Positions 34,273 through 42,810 of a stretch of DNA of 64,000 nt are shown piece by piece. Source of the DNA: an uncultured Clostridia bacterium (GTDB lineage: Bacteria > Bacillota > Clostridia > Christensenellales > Borkfalkiaceae); assembly GCA_947625555.1 (NCBI GenBank), contig CANQOT010000002.1, positions 62,001 through 126,000 on the forward strand, given 5' to 3'. A program made the position numbers and the translations under genes. Within the stretch, counting starts at the first letter, position 1, and every line of letters starts with the position of its first letter. The notes under the pieces are model-generated. The model did not search any database. It worked only from the letters and a program-made list of their open reading frames with translations, and had not been told where the DNA came from.

Positions 34273-34305
34273 AAAAACCGCTTCCGATGGGAAGCGGTTT
34301 TTTTA
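34273..34305 (+). terminator. Bidirectional terminator between small membrane protein gene 2 and the PAS-SpoIIE gene
   Basis: AAACCGCTTCC-GATG-GGAAGCGGTTT with A5 before and T8 after; works for both converging genes. Confidence 0.9.
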
Positions 34306-34319
34306 TGCCCTTTCGGGCC

Positions 34320-35378
34320 TTACAGGTCGAATGCGATGGCGGTGATGTCGTCGGAGAAGGTGCCGCAGAAGTCTTTGAGGGCCGATTTGAGCCGTTCGAT
34401 GAACCGCTCGGCGTTTTCCGACCGCTGCAATATGGCCTCGACGCGTTCCAGAGAGAACTGTTCGCCCTCGGCGTTCCTGCTCTCGGTCACGCCGTCGGTG
34501 ATGAGCACGAGGATATCCCCCTTCTCGTAGCCGATGGTGCGGTCCTCGTAGCGGAACCCGGGGATCCACGTCGAGACGGGGGGCGAGCTCATATCGATCT
34601 CGGCGATGCCCTCCTTCCCCTTTAAGAGAATGGGCGCGTTGTGCCCCGCGATGCAGTAGCGGACGACGTGCTCCCCCTCCTCGATGTGCACGGCCGCCGC
34701 CGTGATGTACGACCTCTCGTCGAGGTTCATCTCCTGGAATTTGGCGTCGAGCCCGCGGATGGCGTTTGCGGGGGAAGGGTCCGACCGATCCCACCCCGCG
34801 CGGACGAACGCCGAGAGCATGCCCGCCGCGACGCCCTTGCCCGAGACGTCGGCGAGCACCCCCATCGTCCCGCCGCCCACCTCATAAACGTCGGGCAGGT
34901 CCCCGCCGATCTCGCGGCAGGGAATGTAGGTGAAGGAATAGGGCGTGCCCCCCCTTCCCGAAGCGGGAGGCAGGAGACGCTGTTGGATACTCTGCGCCGA
35001 ATGCAGTTCGCGCGCGATCTCCGTCTCGTAGGCGTTATCCACGATGCCGAGCATGAACTTGCCGAGGGGTTCCACCTTCATGCGGAGGGCGATCCCCTCT
35101 TCGCCGCTCCCCAAAATGAGCTTGCGGAAGGCCGTCCTGCCCGTCGAGGCGACCTCCAAAAAGACGTTGCGCAGGGGGCAATAGGCGCATTTCACGCCCT
35201 TGCCGCACTCCCCTTCCCGCTCGCCGCAGGCGGTGACGTCGCGCAACGTCCCCCGCGTCTTTTCGGCGCGGAAGTACTCCCCGAAGGCGCGGTTCATATA
35301 CCGCACCTTTAAGTTTTTATCGACGACGATGGCCGCCGTGGGGATGCTGTTGAGCACGTCCCGGTACAGATTGGTCAT
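34320..35378 (-). CDS. PAS-domain SpoIIE/RsbU-type serine phosphatase
   Basis: 352 residues from the ATG at 35378 with AGGAATTG in the end of the upstream gene. Residues ~1-120 are a PAS sensor (LNSIPTAAIVVDKNLKVRYM) with an inserted Cys cluster CGEREGECGKGVKCAYC, which could bind an Fe-S cluster, heme or zinc. Residues ~150-350 are a PPM/SpoIIE phosphatase: LPPASGRG, GGDLPDVYEV, LADVSGKGVAAGM and the terminal SDDITAIAFDL. RsbU-type enzymes dephosphorylate anti-anti-sigma factors, but no STAS or anti-sigma gene is nearby. Coupled to the diacylglycerol kinase gene (stop and start 1 bp apart). Confidence 0.9.
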   Translation of the reverse strand: MTNLYRDVLNSIPTAAIVVDKNLKVRYMNRAFGEYFRAEKTRGTLRDVTACGEREGECGKGVKCAYCPLRNVFLEVASTGRTAFRKLILGSGEEGIALRMKVEPLGKFMLGIVDNAYETEIARELHSAQSIQQRLLPPASGRGGTPYSFTYIPCREIGGDLPDVYEVGGGTMGVLADVSGKGVAAGMLSAFVRAGWDRSDPSPANAIRGLDAKFQEMNLDERSYITAAAVHIEEGEHVVRYCIAGHNAPILLKGKEGIAEIDMSSPPVSTWIPGFRYEDRTIGYEKGDILVLITDGVTESRNAEGEQFSLERVEAILQRSENAERFIERLKSALKDFCGTFSDDITAIAFDL

Positions 35379-35379
35379 T

Positions 35380-36240
35380 TCAATTCCTATATACTTTGAG
35401 TTTGCCGTGCACGATCTTCGCGGTGAGCACCTTCGAGCGGATGAGCTCTCCGTCGAGTTGCACAAATTCGCCGTCCCGCTGCTCGATCGTCACCTCTTCG
35501 CAGAGCGACCGCTTCACGATGGGAAGAGAAGGCGCCTTGCCGTGCATGAGTTTGATAAGGTAAAATGGGATCTTCCACCGCTTTGGAAGTTCGACGAGGA
35601 GGAGGTCGATCTTGCCGTCGTCCATGCGGGCGAGGGGGTCGATGGGAATGCCCCCGCCGAACTGGGTCCCGTTGCAGGCGACGGCGATGAGCACGGTCAA
35701 TTCCCGCTCCGCTCCGTCCGCCGTGACCTTCACCCGCTGCCCTCTGTAATGGATAAGGGAAGAGAGCAGGGCGCGGAAATACTTCCCCCTGTCGCTCCCC
35801 CGCTTCATCCGATAGCACCGTTCGAGGACGTCTACGTCGATGCCCAGCCCCGCGATATTGATACTGCGGAAGGCGCCGCAATCGAGATAGTCTGTCTCCT
35901 TGGCCTCCCCGTTCAGAATGAGATCGAGGGCCGCCGCCCCGAAGGGAATGCCCGCCGCCTCGGCGAAATCGTTCCCCGTGCCCGCGGGAATGAGCCCCAG
36001 CTCCACCCCGTCGGGCGAGGAGAGGGCGTTCACGACGTCGTTGAGCATCCCGTCGCCGCCGACCGCGACGATGCGCCGCTCCCCCTCCCCGGTAAGTTTG
36101 CGCACATATGCCGTCATCTCCTCGCGGCTTGCGCCCTCGAAGCGTTCCCATGCGGCGTCCGTCTCCGCGAGGCGGGCTTTGAGCTCCCCGACCACTTTGG
36201 CGATGTTCCTTGCATGGGGATTGACGATAAAATGCAGCAT
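35380..36240 (-). CDS. Diacylglycerol kinase family lipid kinase
   Basis: 286 residues from the ATG at 36240 behind AAGGA. DAGK catalytic fold (DgkB/YegS/BmrU): FIVNPHARN, VAVGGDGMLNDVVNAL (GGDGT-like), LGLIPAGTGNDFAEAA, and the late DGKIDLLLVE and VQLDGE metal/lipid-site motifs. Phosphorylates diacylglycerol or a related lipid with ATP; exact substrate uncertain. First gene of a two-gene operon with the PAS phosphatase. Confidence 0.9.
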   Translation of the reverse strand: MLHFIVNPHARNIAKVVGELKARLAETDAAWERFEGASREEMTAYVRKLTGEGERRIVAVGGDGMLNDVVNALSSPDGVELGLIPAGTGNDFAEAAGIPFGAAALDLILNGEAKETDYLDCGAFRSINIAGLGIDVDVLERCYRMKRGSDRGKYFRALLSSLIHYRGQRVKVTADGAERELTVLIAVACNGTQFGGGIPIDPLARMDDGKIDLLLVELPKRWKIPFYLIKLMHGKAPSLPIVKRSLCEEVTIEQRDGEFVQLDGELIRSKVLTAKIVHGKLKVYRN

Positions 36241-36273
36241 ACACGCATCCTTATCCGATGTATTTCCGTCTGT

Positions 36274-36325
36274 ATTATACAATATCTTTCCGGGAATTGC
36301 AATTTTTTTCTGAATTTGCTATACT
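36274..36325. promoter_or_regulatory. Divergent promoters sharing one palindromic -35 (TTGCAA)
   Basis: TTGCAA at 36297-36302 reads the same on both strands. On the minus strand it is followed after 17 bp by TATAAT (36274-36279) for the lipid-kinase operon. On the plus strand it is followed after 17 bp by TATACT (36320-36325) for cca. Both therefore appear to use the same six bases and cannot be occupied at once. Confidence 0.75.
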
Positions 36326-36353
36326 GTTTCCGATAAAATTTTTCAGGCACGGC

Positions 36354-37703
36354 ATGAAAGACATTCTTCCCGAACCCTTAAAACGCTTGGCGGAGAGCTG
36401 CCCCGCCCCCCTCTATCTCGTGGGCGGGAGCGTGCGCGATTTTCTGCTCGGCTATCCCCTCGGCGAAAAGGCCGATTGGGATATCGCCTCCCCCATGGAC
36501 GAAGATACCTTCGTCGCGGCCGCAGAGTCGCGCGGCTTTTCGGTGCGCGCCGTCTACCGCCGCACGGGGACGGTCAAGCTCGAGGACGGGGAGGGCCGCG
36601 GATACGAATATACCCGCTTCCGCTCCGATCGATATCTCCGCGGGGAACATACGCCCTCGGAGATCTTCTTCACGGAGGATATGACGCTCGACGCCCGCCG
36701 CCGCGACTTCTGCGCCAACGCCGTCTACTACGACATCGCGGGGGGGAAGTTCGCCGACCCCCTCGGCGGCACGGAGGATATCGCGCGGGGCTTTTTGCGC
36801 ACGGTGCGCGAAGCGGAGAAGGTGTTCGGCGAGGACGGCCTTCGCCTTGTCCGTCTCGCCCGCATTTCCGCCGAAACGGGGCTTGTTCCCGACGGGGAAT
36901 GCCTCGCGGGGGCCAAGCGCAATGCCGCGCTCATCGGCGACATCTCGCCCGAGCGCATCTTCATGGAGATGAAGCTCCTCCTGCTCTCCGATCAAAAGCA
37001 CGGCGACGCCGAAGCCCCCCTGCGCGGGCTCCGCATTTTGCGGGATACGGGCGTGCTCGCGGGGGTCATGCCCGAGCTCGCCCTCGGCGACGGCATGGAG
37101 CAAAATACCCCATACCATGTCCACGATGTGCTCGAACATTCCTTCCTCTGTGTGCGACATGCCCCCCCCGAAATCCGTTTTGCCGCCCTTCTCCACGACG
37201 TGGGGAAACCCTTCTGCAAACTGCGCGACGGCAACTTCTATGCCCACGCACAGGAGGGCGCGCGCATCGCCGAGGACATTCTCACCCGTCTCAAAGCGCC
37301 CAAAAAACTGACGGAAGAGACGGTCTTTCTCGTCAAAAACCACATGCGCGACTTCGACTGCAAGATGCGCGAGGCGAAGGTGCGGCGGGAGATCGTTGCA
37401 ATGGGAGGGGCGCTCCCCGCCCTCCTCGCCCTCAAACAGGCCGACTTTTCGGCCTGCAAGGGCGATCCCTCCCCCGCCCCCACCGTCGTGAAATGGCAGG
37501 ATATCCTCGCCAAAATGCGGGAAGAAGGGGTCCCCTTTACCCTGCGCGAGCTCGCCGTGAACGGGCGCGACCTGCAACATGCGGGCATTCCCGAAAGGGA
37601 TACGGCGACCGCATTGCATGAGCTCCTCAACTACTGCGCCGAGGACGGGGCGCGCAACCAGCGGGAGCGTCTGCTCAAATACGCCGCCGCCACATTCAAA
37701 TAA
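36354..37703 (+). CDS. cca: CCA tRNA nucleotidyltransferase with HD domain
   Basis: 449 residues from the ATG at 36354; the frame is open further upstream but that part covers the promoter. Class II tRNA nucleotidyltransferase: YLVGGSVRDFLLG (GGxVRD), DWDIAS (DxD-like metal site), RRRDFCANAVYYD, the DGLRLVRLARISAE helix, and a C-terminal HD domain LLHDVGKPF. Adds or repairs the 3' CCA of tRNAs. Confidence 0.95.
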   Translation: MKDILPEPLKRLAESCPAPLYLVGGSVRDFLLGYPLGEKADWDIASPMDEDTFVAAAESRGFSVRAVYRRTGTVKLEDGEGRGYEYTRFRSDRYLRGEHTPSEIFFTEDMTLDARRRDFCANAVYYDIAGGKFADPLGGTEDIARGFLRTVREAEKVFGEDGLRLVRLARISAETGLVPDGECLAGAKRNAALIGDISPERIFMEMKLLLLSDQKHGDAEAPLRGLRILRDTGVLAGVMPELALGDGMEQNTPYHVHDVLEHSFLCVRHAPPEIRFAALLHDVGKPFCKLRDGNFYAHAQEGARIAEDILTRLKAPKKLTEETVFLVKNHMRDFDCKMREAKVRREIVAMGGALPALLALKQADFSACKGDPSPAPTVVKWQDILAKMREEGVPFTLRELAVNGRDLQHAGIPERDTATALHELLNYCAEDGARNQRERLLKYAAATFK

Positions 37704-37719
37704 CGGCGGGCGGTTAGGA

Positions 37720-37760
37720 ACGCGCCTCGGCTCGCACGAGGCGCGTGAGTTTTTTCTTTT
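37720..37760 (+). terminator. Terminator of cca
   Basis: 10-bp stem ACGCGCCTCG/CGAGGCGCGT with a 7-nt loop, then GAGTTTTTTCTTTT. Confidence 0.85.
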
Positions 37761-37793
37761 CCAATTATGGAAAGTTTTATTTTTGTGAAATGC

Positions 37794-37822
37794 TTGCATT
37801 TTCCGCGCGCGTGTATTATAAT
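37794..37822 (+). promoter_or_regulatory. Promoter of the 1,155-aa repeat protein gene
   Basis: TTGCAT, 17 bp, TATAAT. Confidence 0.75.
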
Positions 37823-37899
37823 TGCTTCGTATGAGACTGCGGCGAAGTCGCCGCGCTCCCCGATCCAAAATTCCCAATCTCAACCTGAGAGGTATCGCG

Positions 37900-40800
37900 A
37901 TGAGTCGTTCCAAAGCTGAAATTGCCCGTAAAAGGGAAGCCCGCAGGGCCGCAAAACTCAATGAGCGCGAGAAACTCGCCCTCGAGGCCCGCCTCGTGCG
38001 AGAGGGCAAGATCTATCCGCGCGCGCACTACATGCCCCGCGGCAGGTTCCGCGGGATCCTTGCCGTCGCGCTCGCTTTCTTCTTCGGCATCATCCTTGCA
38101 TTCGGCGGCCTGATCGGCGCCGGCGTATTCCTCGGAACAAAAACCAGCCTGAAAAAGCTCCTCGGCGAAAATGCGGAGAAGTGGCTCGAACCCCAATATG
38201 CGGATATGTCCATCCTCGACCTCGTCTCGACGGTCGTGAAGGACGTCCCGAACATCAAGACCATCGGCGATATCTCCAAGTACACCCCCGCCGTCGATCG
38301 CCTGCTCAATACGCTCTCCGAGAATATGGAAGATCTCGGCGTCGATTTCAACGACGAACTCCGCACCAAGTTGAAGGAGACCTCGTTCGAAAAGATCGGG
38401 GAATTCTTTATGGAAGATATCGTAAAGACGGCGCAACTCGGCAAGATCGCCAAGGTGAACGGCAGTTCCGACGCCCTTCTGCTCGCCCTCTGCTACGGCG
38501 AAGAGGGCATCGACTACGAGGTGGACGGCGAGGGCAACATCCAACTTCTCGAAGGCGGACGTACCCCCACGAGCGTGAAGGACCTCATGGAAGATCCGAC
38601 GAAAACCCTCAACACCATCCGCCTCGGCACCCTCATGGGCCTCAATACGGGCGTGACCGAACAAAAACTTTCGGATAACGCCATGATGTACGCCCTCTGC
38701 TACGGCAAGCGGGGCGAGGACTACGAGCTCGAGGACGGCAGGATCGTCGTTCTCGCAGATCAAACGACGAAGAATCCCCTTGCGAAGGAGGGAGAGGGCA
38801 CGGGCACGACCTACGTGCACACCTTCCCCACCACCCTCGAAGCGCTTATGAACCACTCCAACGACGTCGTCAACGCCCTCGAACTGGGCACCGTGCTCGG
38901 CATCGACAGCGACGTCACCGAGCAAAAGATCGAGGATAACGGCGTCATGTATTCCCTCGCATACGGCGCGCGCGGCACCGATTGGGAGCTCAAAGGCGGC
39001 AAGATCGAGATGCTCGAAGGCCACGGCGAGGACTATCCCACCAAGATGCAGTCGTTCACCGAAAATTCGAGTAACCTCATCCAGAGCATGCAGGTGGAGA
39101 CGCTCATGGGCATCAAGCCCGATTCGGATAAGCTCATGCACTACCTTGCCTACGGTCCCGAACTGCAAAAGGGCGAGGAGCCCTATACGCAACAGGGCGA
39201 CGTATGGTTCGATAAAGACGGCAAGCGCGTCGATGAAAACGGCTACCTCCTCGCGGAGGACGGCACCTTCCTCACCGAGCCCGTGCTCAACGACGAGGGC
39301 GCGCCGACGGAAGAGATGCAGTACGCGGGCGGCGGCACCTTCGTCTACGAATACACGACGGGCGGCAGCGGCGAAAAGACGGTCTCGGCCATCAAGATGC
39401 TCCCCGACCTCAAAGATCCCCAAAAGACGATCGCCAAAAAGCAGGTCAAAGACCTCACCGAAAAGGATGCAAAACTCCTCGACGGCATGAAGCTCGGCGA
39501 CGTGATGGAGATCGACAGCTCCTCTTCGGGCCTCATGAAGTCCATCAAGAATTGGACCATCGACGACCTCAAACAACAAAGTAAGATCGATTCCCTCAAA
39601 GTTGCCGACGTCATCGGCGAAGATGCGAGCTCCAACATCATACAGGCGTTCGCAAAGCGCGGGACGACGCTCGGCCAACTCAAAGAGCAAGATACCATCA
39701 ACAGCCTCAAACTCTCCGACGTGCTCACGATCGACGATACGAGCAGCGGCATCATGAAGGCGATGAAGGATTGGAAGATCGAGGACCTTCAAAACCAGAA
39801 CCGCATCGAACGCCTCAGCCTCGGACAGGTCATCGAGATCGGCGCCGACAGTTCCAAGATCATGAACGCGATGAAGAATTGGCGCATCGGCGATCTGAGC
39901 AGCCAAGACAAGATCGATTCGCTCGCGCTGGGCGACGTGCTCGACCTCGACGGCCCCGACACCCCCGCCCTCTTGAAGTCGCTCTCCACGAGCCGCCTCG
40001 GCGACCTCGGCGACCGCGTCGATACCCTCCGCCTCTCCGAGATCATGGACGAGAGCCAGCTCGACGGCAATAAAATTTTGAAACACCTCAAAGAGAGCAC
40101 CATCGACTCGCTTGCGACCGATATCCAAGAGCTCACCGTGAGCGAAGTGTTCGGCGACGAGATGTATTCCTACATGAAGATCGAGAAAAAGTCGGTCAAC
40201 CTCTATGACCCCGCAACGAATGCTTCGACCGCAAAAACCGTGACCGTCGACTACAATTGGCTTTACACGACCTACTTCGGCAAGGCCAACAAAGATGACC
40301 CAAAACGCCCCAACAACTACAACTACGCACAATTCAACGGCTTGCAGAGTGACGGCAGAACGAAAGATCCGTCCGCCTTCGACTTCCGTCCGCAGGCGGT
40401 AGCTTTCGCCGAAGGCGAAACGGTCACGGCCCGCCTCTATATCAAAGACAAAGTGAACGCCTTGGCGACCGAGGGCTACTACAAGCACGGCGGCAAGACC
40501 CCCGTTCCCGACGGCGTCACCGTCCTCCGCAATACCAAGGACGCTCCCGCCGAGTATTACTACGAGAACAAGATCGTACTCACCCCCCATTACTTTTACG
40601 GCGTGTACAGCTACGAGACGGGCGCCGTGGGCGAGACGAAGGACCTCGTGGACGGGAAGTTCTACTACAAGGACGACCCCGAGCCCTACGAAGTCAAACA
40701 CGATGAATTTGACAACTACTACATCGAAGTCCCCGTGGCGGGCGCGGAGGAGGAATTCGACCGCATCGATCTGGAACGCGTCGTCTCCTACTACACGATC

Positions 40801-41367
40801 GGAGAAGAGGACACGCATTACACACCGGACGACGGCAAGATCACATATAACGAATCCGCTTATACCGTCGTCCAAGGCAAGACCCACGAAGAGGACTATA
40901 TCGTCGAGAAGGTCGGCGTGGACAAAGGATATTTGACCGATGGCGACGACACGCTTTACCATGAAGAGAATATCGAAGAGCGCTACTTCTACACGCCTTC
41001 GGGATCGGGCGCGGAAGTCGAGCTCGACCGCTATGTCTCGGGCGTTTGGTATCTCCTCCTCGGGAAAAAGACGGAAGACGGCGGCATCACCTTCAAGACG
41101 GATGAGCCCATCCTCAACGTCGACGGCCTGATCAAGGGCGTCTCCGGCAGCATGCAGAACACCCTCCTCGCGGAACTGTGGTTCCACGGCCTCATCGACG
41201 AGAACCCCTACACCGATTTCAGTAAGGTTTTCCCGGAAGGACTTCCATTTACGTCTGATGGGAAAGAAGAAACGCGCACCGTCTACAACCTCATCGAGGT
41301 CTCTTTGAACGAGACGCTCGGCCTCGTCAAGGCGCTCACTGCAAAGATCGGAGGGTTCGGTTCGTAA
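37900..41367 (+). CDS. Large single-pass membrane protein with IDSLxLxDV repeats
   Basis: 1,155 residues from the ATG at 37900 (RBS GAGAGG); the upstream in-frame extension overlaps the promoter. A basic cytoplasmic N-terminus (~1-48) is followed by one transmembrane segment (~50-76, LAVALAFFFGIILAFGGLIG) and then an entirely extracellular remainder. Residues ~130-400 hold three ~95-residue repeats (LxALCYGxxGxDYE, LGTLMGL, TEQKxxDN). Residues ~550-760 hold five ~35-residue repeats with the core IDSLxLxDVLxID, SSxIMKAMKxW and IxDL. The last ~390 residues are Tyr-rich beta structure. Such repeat proteins are frequent in clostridial genomes but I know of no assigned role; an envelope or division scaffold is possible. 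Its antisense carries a 1,221-codon open frame, considered a shadow. Confidence 0.85.
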   Translation: MSRSKAEIARKREARRAAKLNEREKLALEARLVREGKIYPRAHYMPRGRFRGILAVALAFFFGIILAFGGLIGAGVFLGTKTSLKKLLGENAEKWLEPQYADMSILDLVSTVVKDVPNIKTIGDISKYTPAVDRLLNTLSENMEDLGVDFNDELRTKLKETSFEKIGEFFMEDIVKTAQLGKIAKVNGSSDALLLALCYGEEGIDYEVDGEGNIQLLEGGRTPTSVKDLMEDPTKTLNTIRLGTLMGLNTGVTEQKLSDNAMMYALCYGKRGEDYELEDGRIVVLADQTTKNPLAKEGEGTGTTYVHTFPTTLEALMNHSNDVVNALELGTVLGIDSDVTEQKIEDNGVMYSLAYGARGTDWELKGGKIEMLEGHGEDYPTKMQSFTENSSNLIQSMQVETLMGIKPDSDKLMHYLAYGPELQKGEEPYTQQGDVWFDKDGKRVDENGYLLAEDGTFLTEPVLNDEGAPTEEMQYAGGGTFVYEYTTGGSGEKTVSAIKMLPDLKDPQKTIAKKQVKDLTEKDAKLLDGMKLGDVMEIDSSSSGLMKSIKNWTIDDLKQQSKIDSLKVADVIGEDASSNIIQAFAKRGTTLGQLKEQDTINSLKLSDVLTIDDTSSGIMKAMKDWKIEDLQNQNRIERLSLGQVIEIGADSSKIMNAMKNWRIGDLSSQDKIDSLALGDVLDLDGPDTPALLKSLSTSRLGDLGDRVDTLRLSEIMDESQLDGNKILKHLKESTIDSLATDIQELTVSEVFGDEMYSYMKIEKKSVNLYDPATNASTAKTVTVDYNWLYTTYFGKANKDDPKRPNNYNYAQFNGLQSDGRTKDPSAFDFRPQAVAFAEGETVTARLYIKDKVNALATEGYYKHGGKTPVPDGVTVLRNTKDAPAEYYYENKIVLTPHYFYGVYSYETGAVGETKDLVDGKFYYKDDPEPYEVKHDEFDNYYIEVPVAGAEEEFDRIDLERVVSYYTIGEEDTHYTPDDGKITYNESAYTVVQGKTHEEDYIVEKVGVDKGYLTDGDDTLYHEENIEERYFYTPSGSGAEVELDRYVSGVWYLLLGKKTEDGGITFKTDEPILNVDGLIKGVSGSMQNTLLAELWFHGLIDENPYTDFSKVFPEGLPFTSDGKEETRTVYNLIEVSLNETLGLVKALTAKIGGFGS

Positions 41368-41416
41368 AAACACGGCTGTTTCTTGGGGGAAGAAAGGGAA
41401 AACGCGGCAAAACGCG

Positions 41417-41445
41417 TTGACTTTCCCCCAAAAATAGGATATAAT
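41417..41445 (+). promoter_or_regulatory. Promoter of rpsF-ssb-rpsR
   Basis: TTGACT, 17 bp, TATAAT. Confidence 0.8.
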
Positions 41446-41470
41446 CAAGGAGAAAAGTCGCTTGGACCTT

Positions 41471-41504
41471 GCATGCCGCACTGCGCTTCTCGCGGGCGGG
41501 ATGC
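41471..41504 (+). promoter_or_regulatory. Leader hairpin of rpsF, candidate S6:S18 autoregulatory site
   Basis: GCATGCCG pairs with CGGGATGC around a CGC/GCG inner stem in the ~85-nt leader. rpsF leaders in Bacillota often contain a CCG-bearing S6:S18-binding hairpin mimicking 16S rRNA; CCG occurs here, but the full consensus cannot be checked by eye. Confidence 0.35.
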
Positions 41505-41531
41505 CGAATAAGACCGGGAGGTAAAAGAGAA

Positions 41532-41822
41532 ATGCAGAAATACGAAATGCTGATTCTGCTCAAAAGCGACATGAGCGAAGAAGCGATCGATGCGGAACTG
41601 AAAAAGTACACCGATATCGTCGCATCCTTCGGCGGCAACGTGGAAGCGCTCGATAAGTGGGGGGTCAAGAAAACCGCTTACCCCATCGCTTACAAGACGG
41701 ACGCCTTCTATGCCCTCATGACGTTTACGGCAAAAGCAGAAGCGCTCAAAGAGCTCGACCGCATTGCGGGCATCTCGCAAGACGTGCTCAGACGTATGAT
41801 CACAAAAGTAGAGGAAAAGTAA
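41532..41822 (+). CDS. rpsF: 30S ribosomal protein S6 (bS6)
   Basis: 96 residues from the ATG at 41532 with GGGAGG 10 bp upstream. Begins MQKYEMLILLKSDMSEE and contains DKWGVKKTAYPI, the characteristic S6 core. First gene of the conserved rpsF-ssb-rpsR operon; ssb starts 1 bp after its stop. Confidence 0.97.
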   Translation: MQKYEMLILLKSDMSEEAIDAELKKYTDIVASFGGNVEALDKWGVKKTAYPIAYKTDAFYALMTFTAKAEALKELDRIAGISQDVLRRMITKVEEK

Positions 41823-41823
41823 G

Positions 41824-42255
41824 ATGAATAAGGTGTTTTTGATCGGAAATCTCACCCGCGATCCCGAACTTTCGGAAACGGCGGGCGGCGTCAGCGTTTG
41901 CCATTTCGCGATCGCCGTGAACCGCTCCTATACCTCTTCCGACGGGGAGAGGCAGACCGACTTCTTCAACATCACCGCTTGGCGCGGCCTCGCCGATACC
42001 ATCGCGCGCTATGTGAAGAAGGGCTCCAAGGTCGCCGTTTCGGGCAGCATCCAGATCCGCAATTACGAAGATAACCAGGGCAACCGCCGCACGGCCGTCG
42101 ACGTGATCGCACAGGATGTGGAGTTCCTTACAACCAAGACGCAGGGAGGCGACGATTTCTACGACGCACCCGCTGCCCCCGCAGGCAGCCCCGCCCCCGC
42201 AAAGAAGAAGCCGCAACTCGAATCCTTCGACGACGACGGCGATATCCCCTTCTGA
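41824..42255 (+). CDS. ssb: Single-stranded DNA-binding protein
   Basis: 143 residues. An OB fold (MNKVFLIGNLTRDPEL, then FFNITAWRGLADTIARYVKKGSKV, ~1-105), a short Pro/Ala linker and the acidic protein-interaction tip DDDGDIPF at the C-terminus. Coats ssDNA in replication and repair. Position between rpsF and rpsR is the standard Bacillota arrangement. Confidence 0.97.
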   Translation: MNKVFLIGNLTRDPELSETAGGVSVCHFAIAVNRSYTSSDGERQTDFFNITAWRGLADTIARYVKKGSKVAVSGSIQIRNYEDNQGNRRTAVDVIAQDVEFLTTKTQGGDDFYDAPAAPAGSPAPAKKKPQLESFDDDGDIPF

Positions 42256-42321
42256 AAGGGGCAAATGCCGCCCGCGCCCGCGCGCGATGGCGGTCCCCAA
42301 CAAATTTATAAGGAGTAAAAT

Positions 42322-42639
42322 ATGGAAGAAGAAGCCAATATTCCCGTCGAGGAAGAGGCTGCCAACGCAGCCGAGACGCCCAACCCCAAGGAAGGGAAGG
42401 GCGACCGCGCCCCCAAGAAGAGCTTCAAAAAGCAGAACTTCAAGAAGGTCTGCCTGTTCTGCCAGGAAAAGTCCACGATCGACTATAAGGATACGGCAAA
42501 ACTCAAGAAGTTCATCGCCGAGGGCGGGAAAATTTTGCCCCGCCGCATGACGGGCACCTGCGCGAAGCACCAGAGAGAGCTCGCGACGGCCATCAAACGC
42601 GCCCGCATCGCCGCCCTCATCCCCTTCCGGGCAGAATAA
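42322..42639 (+). CDS. rpsR: 30S ribosomal protein S18 (bS18)
   Basis: 105 residues; RBS AAGGAG. The S18 core ([39 protein letters not shown]) occupies residues ~42-100, with the CxxC of zinc-type S18. An unusual acidic then basic N-terminal extension of about 40 residues precedes it. Last gene of the operon. Confidence 0.96.
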   Translation: MEEEANIPVEEEAANAAETPNPKEGKGDRAPKKSFKKQNFKKVCLFCQEKSTIDYKDTAKLKKFIAEGGKILPRRMTGTCAKHQRELATAIKRARIAALIPFRAE

Positions 42640-42652
42640 AAAAAGTTACCGG

Positions 42653-42688
42653 AAAGGCCGCTTTGCAACCGCGAAACGGCCTTTTTTC
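42653..42688 (+). terminator. Terminator of the rpsF-ssb-rpsR operon
   Basis: AAAGGCCG/CGGCCTTT with an inner TTTGC/GCGAAA pairing, followed by TTTTTT. The 3' half of this hairpin is also the left end of the 123-bp direct repeat. Confidence 0.85.
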
Positions 42689-42702
42689 ATGCCCCCTACC
42701 AA

Positions 42703-42728
42703 AAAGCGCTCCCCGCAGGGAGCGCTTT
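42703..42728 (-). terminator. Terminator of the 42811-44127 lipoprotein gene
   Basis: AAAGCGCTCCC/GGGAGCGCTTT with a 4-nt loop and TTTTTGG on the minus strand; a copy at 44358-44388 serves the DUF4234 gene. Confidence 0.8.
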
Positions 42729-42738
42729 CGTTCTTTTT

Positions 42739-42800
42739 TCAGTTTGCGGCGGGAACGCCTTCCCTATTCAACCGCGCCACAGTGCGATTGATCGCATACT
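42739..42800 (-). pseudogene. C-terminal remnant of the DUF4234 gene
   Basis: Minus strand reads YAINRTVARLNREGVPAAN then stop, identical to the end of the intact DUF4234 gene at 44398-44772; the reading frame is cut at 42800, where the repeat ends. Confidence 0.85.
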
Positions 42801-42810
42801 TTTTTGACGC

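Larger units (their letters stand above)
42678..42800 (+). repeat. 123-bp direct repeat, copy 1
   Basis: Nearly identical (about 97% by eye) to 44336-44459. It contains the 3' half of the rpsR terminator, a second hairpin and the last 20 codons of the DUF4234 gene. The two copies flank the 42811-44127 lipoprotein gene. Confidence 0.9.

Noticed and set aside
37816-41481. 1,221-codon open frame on the minus strand
   Set aside because: Antisense to the 1,155-aa membrane protein and running into the rpsF region; composition is typical of an antisense shadow and there is no RBS or domain.
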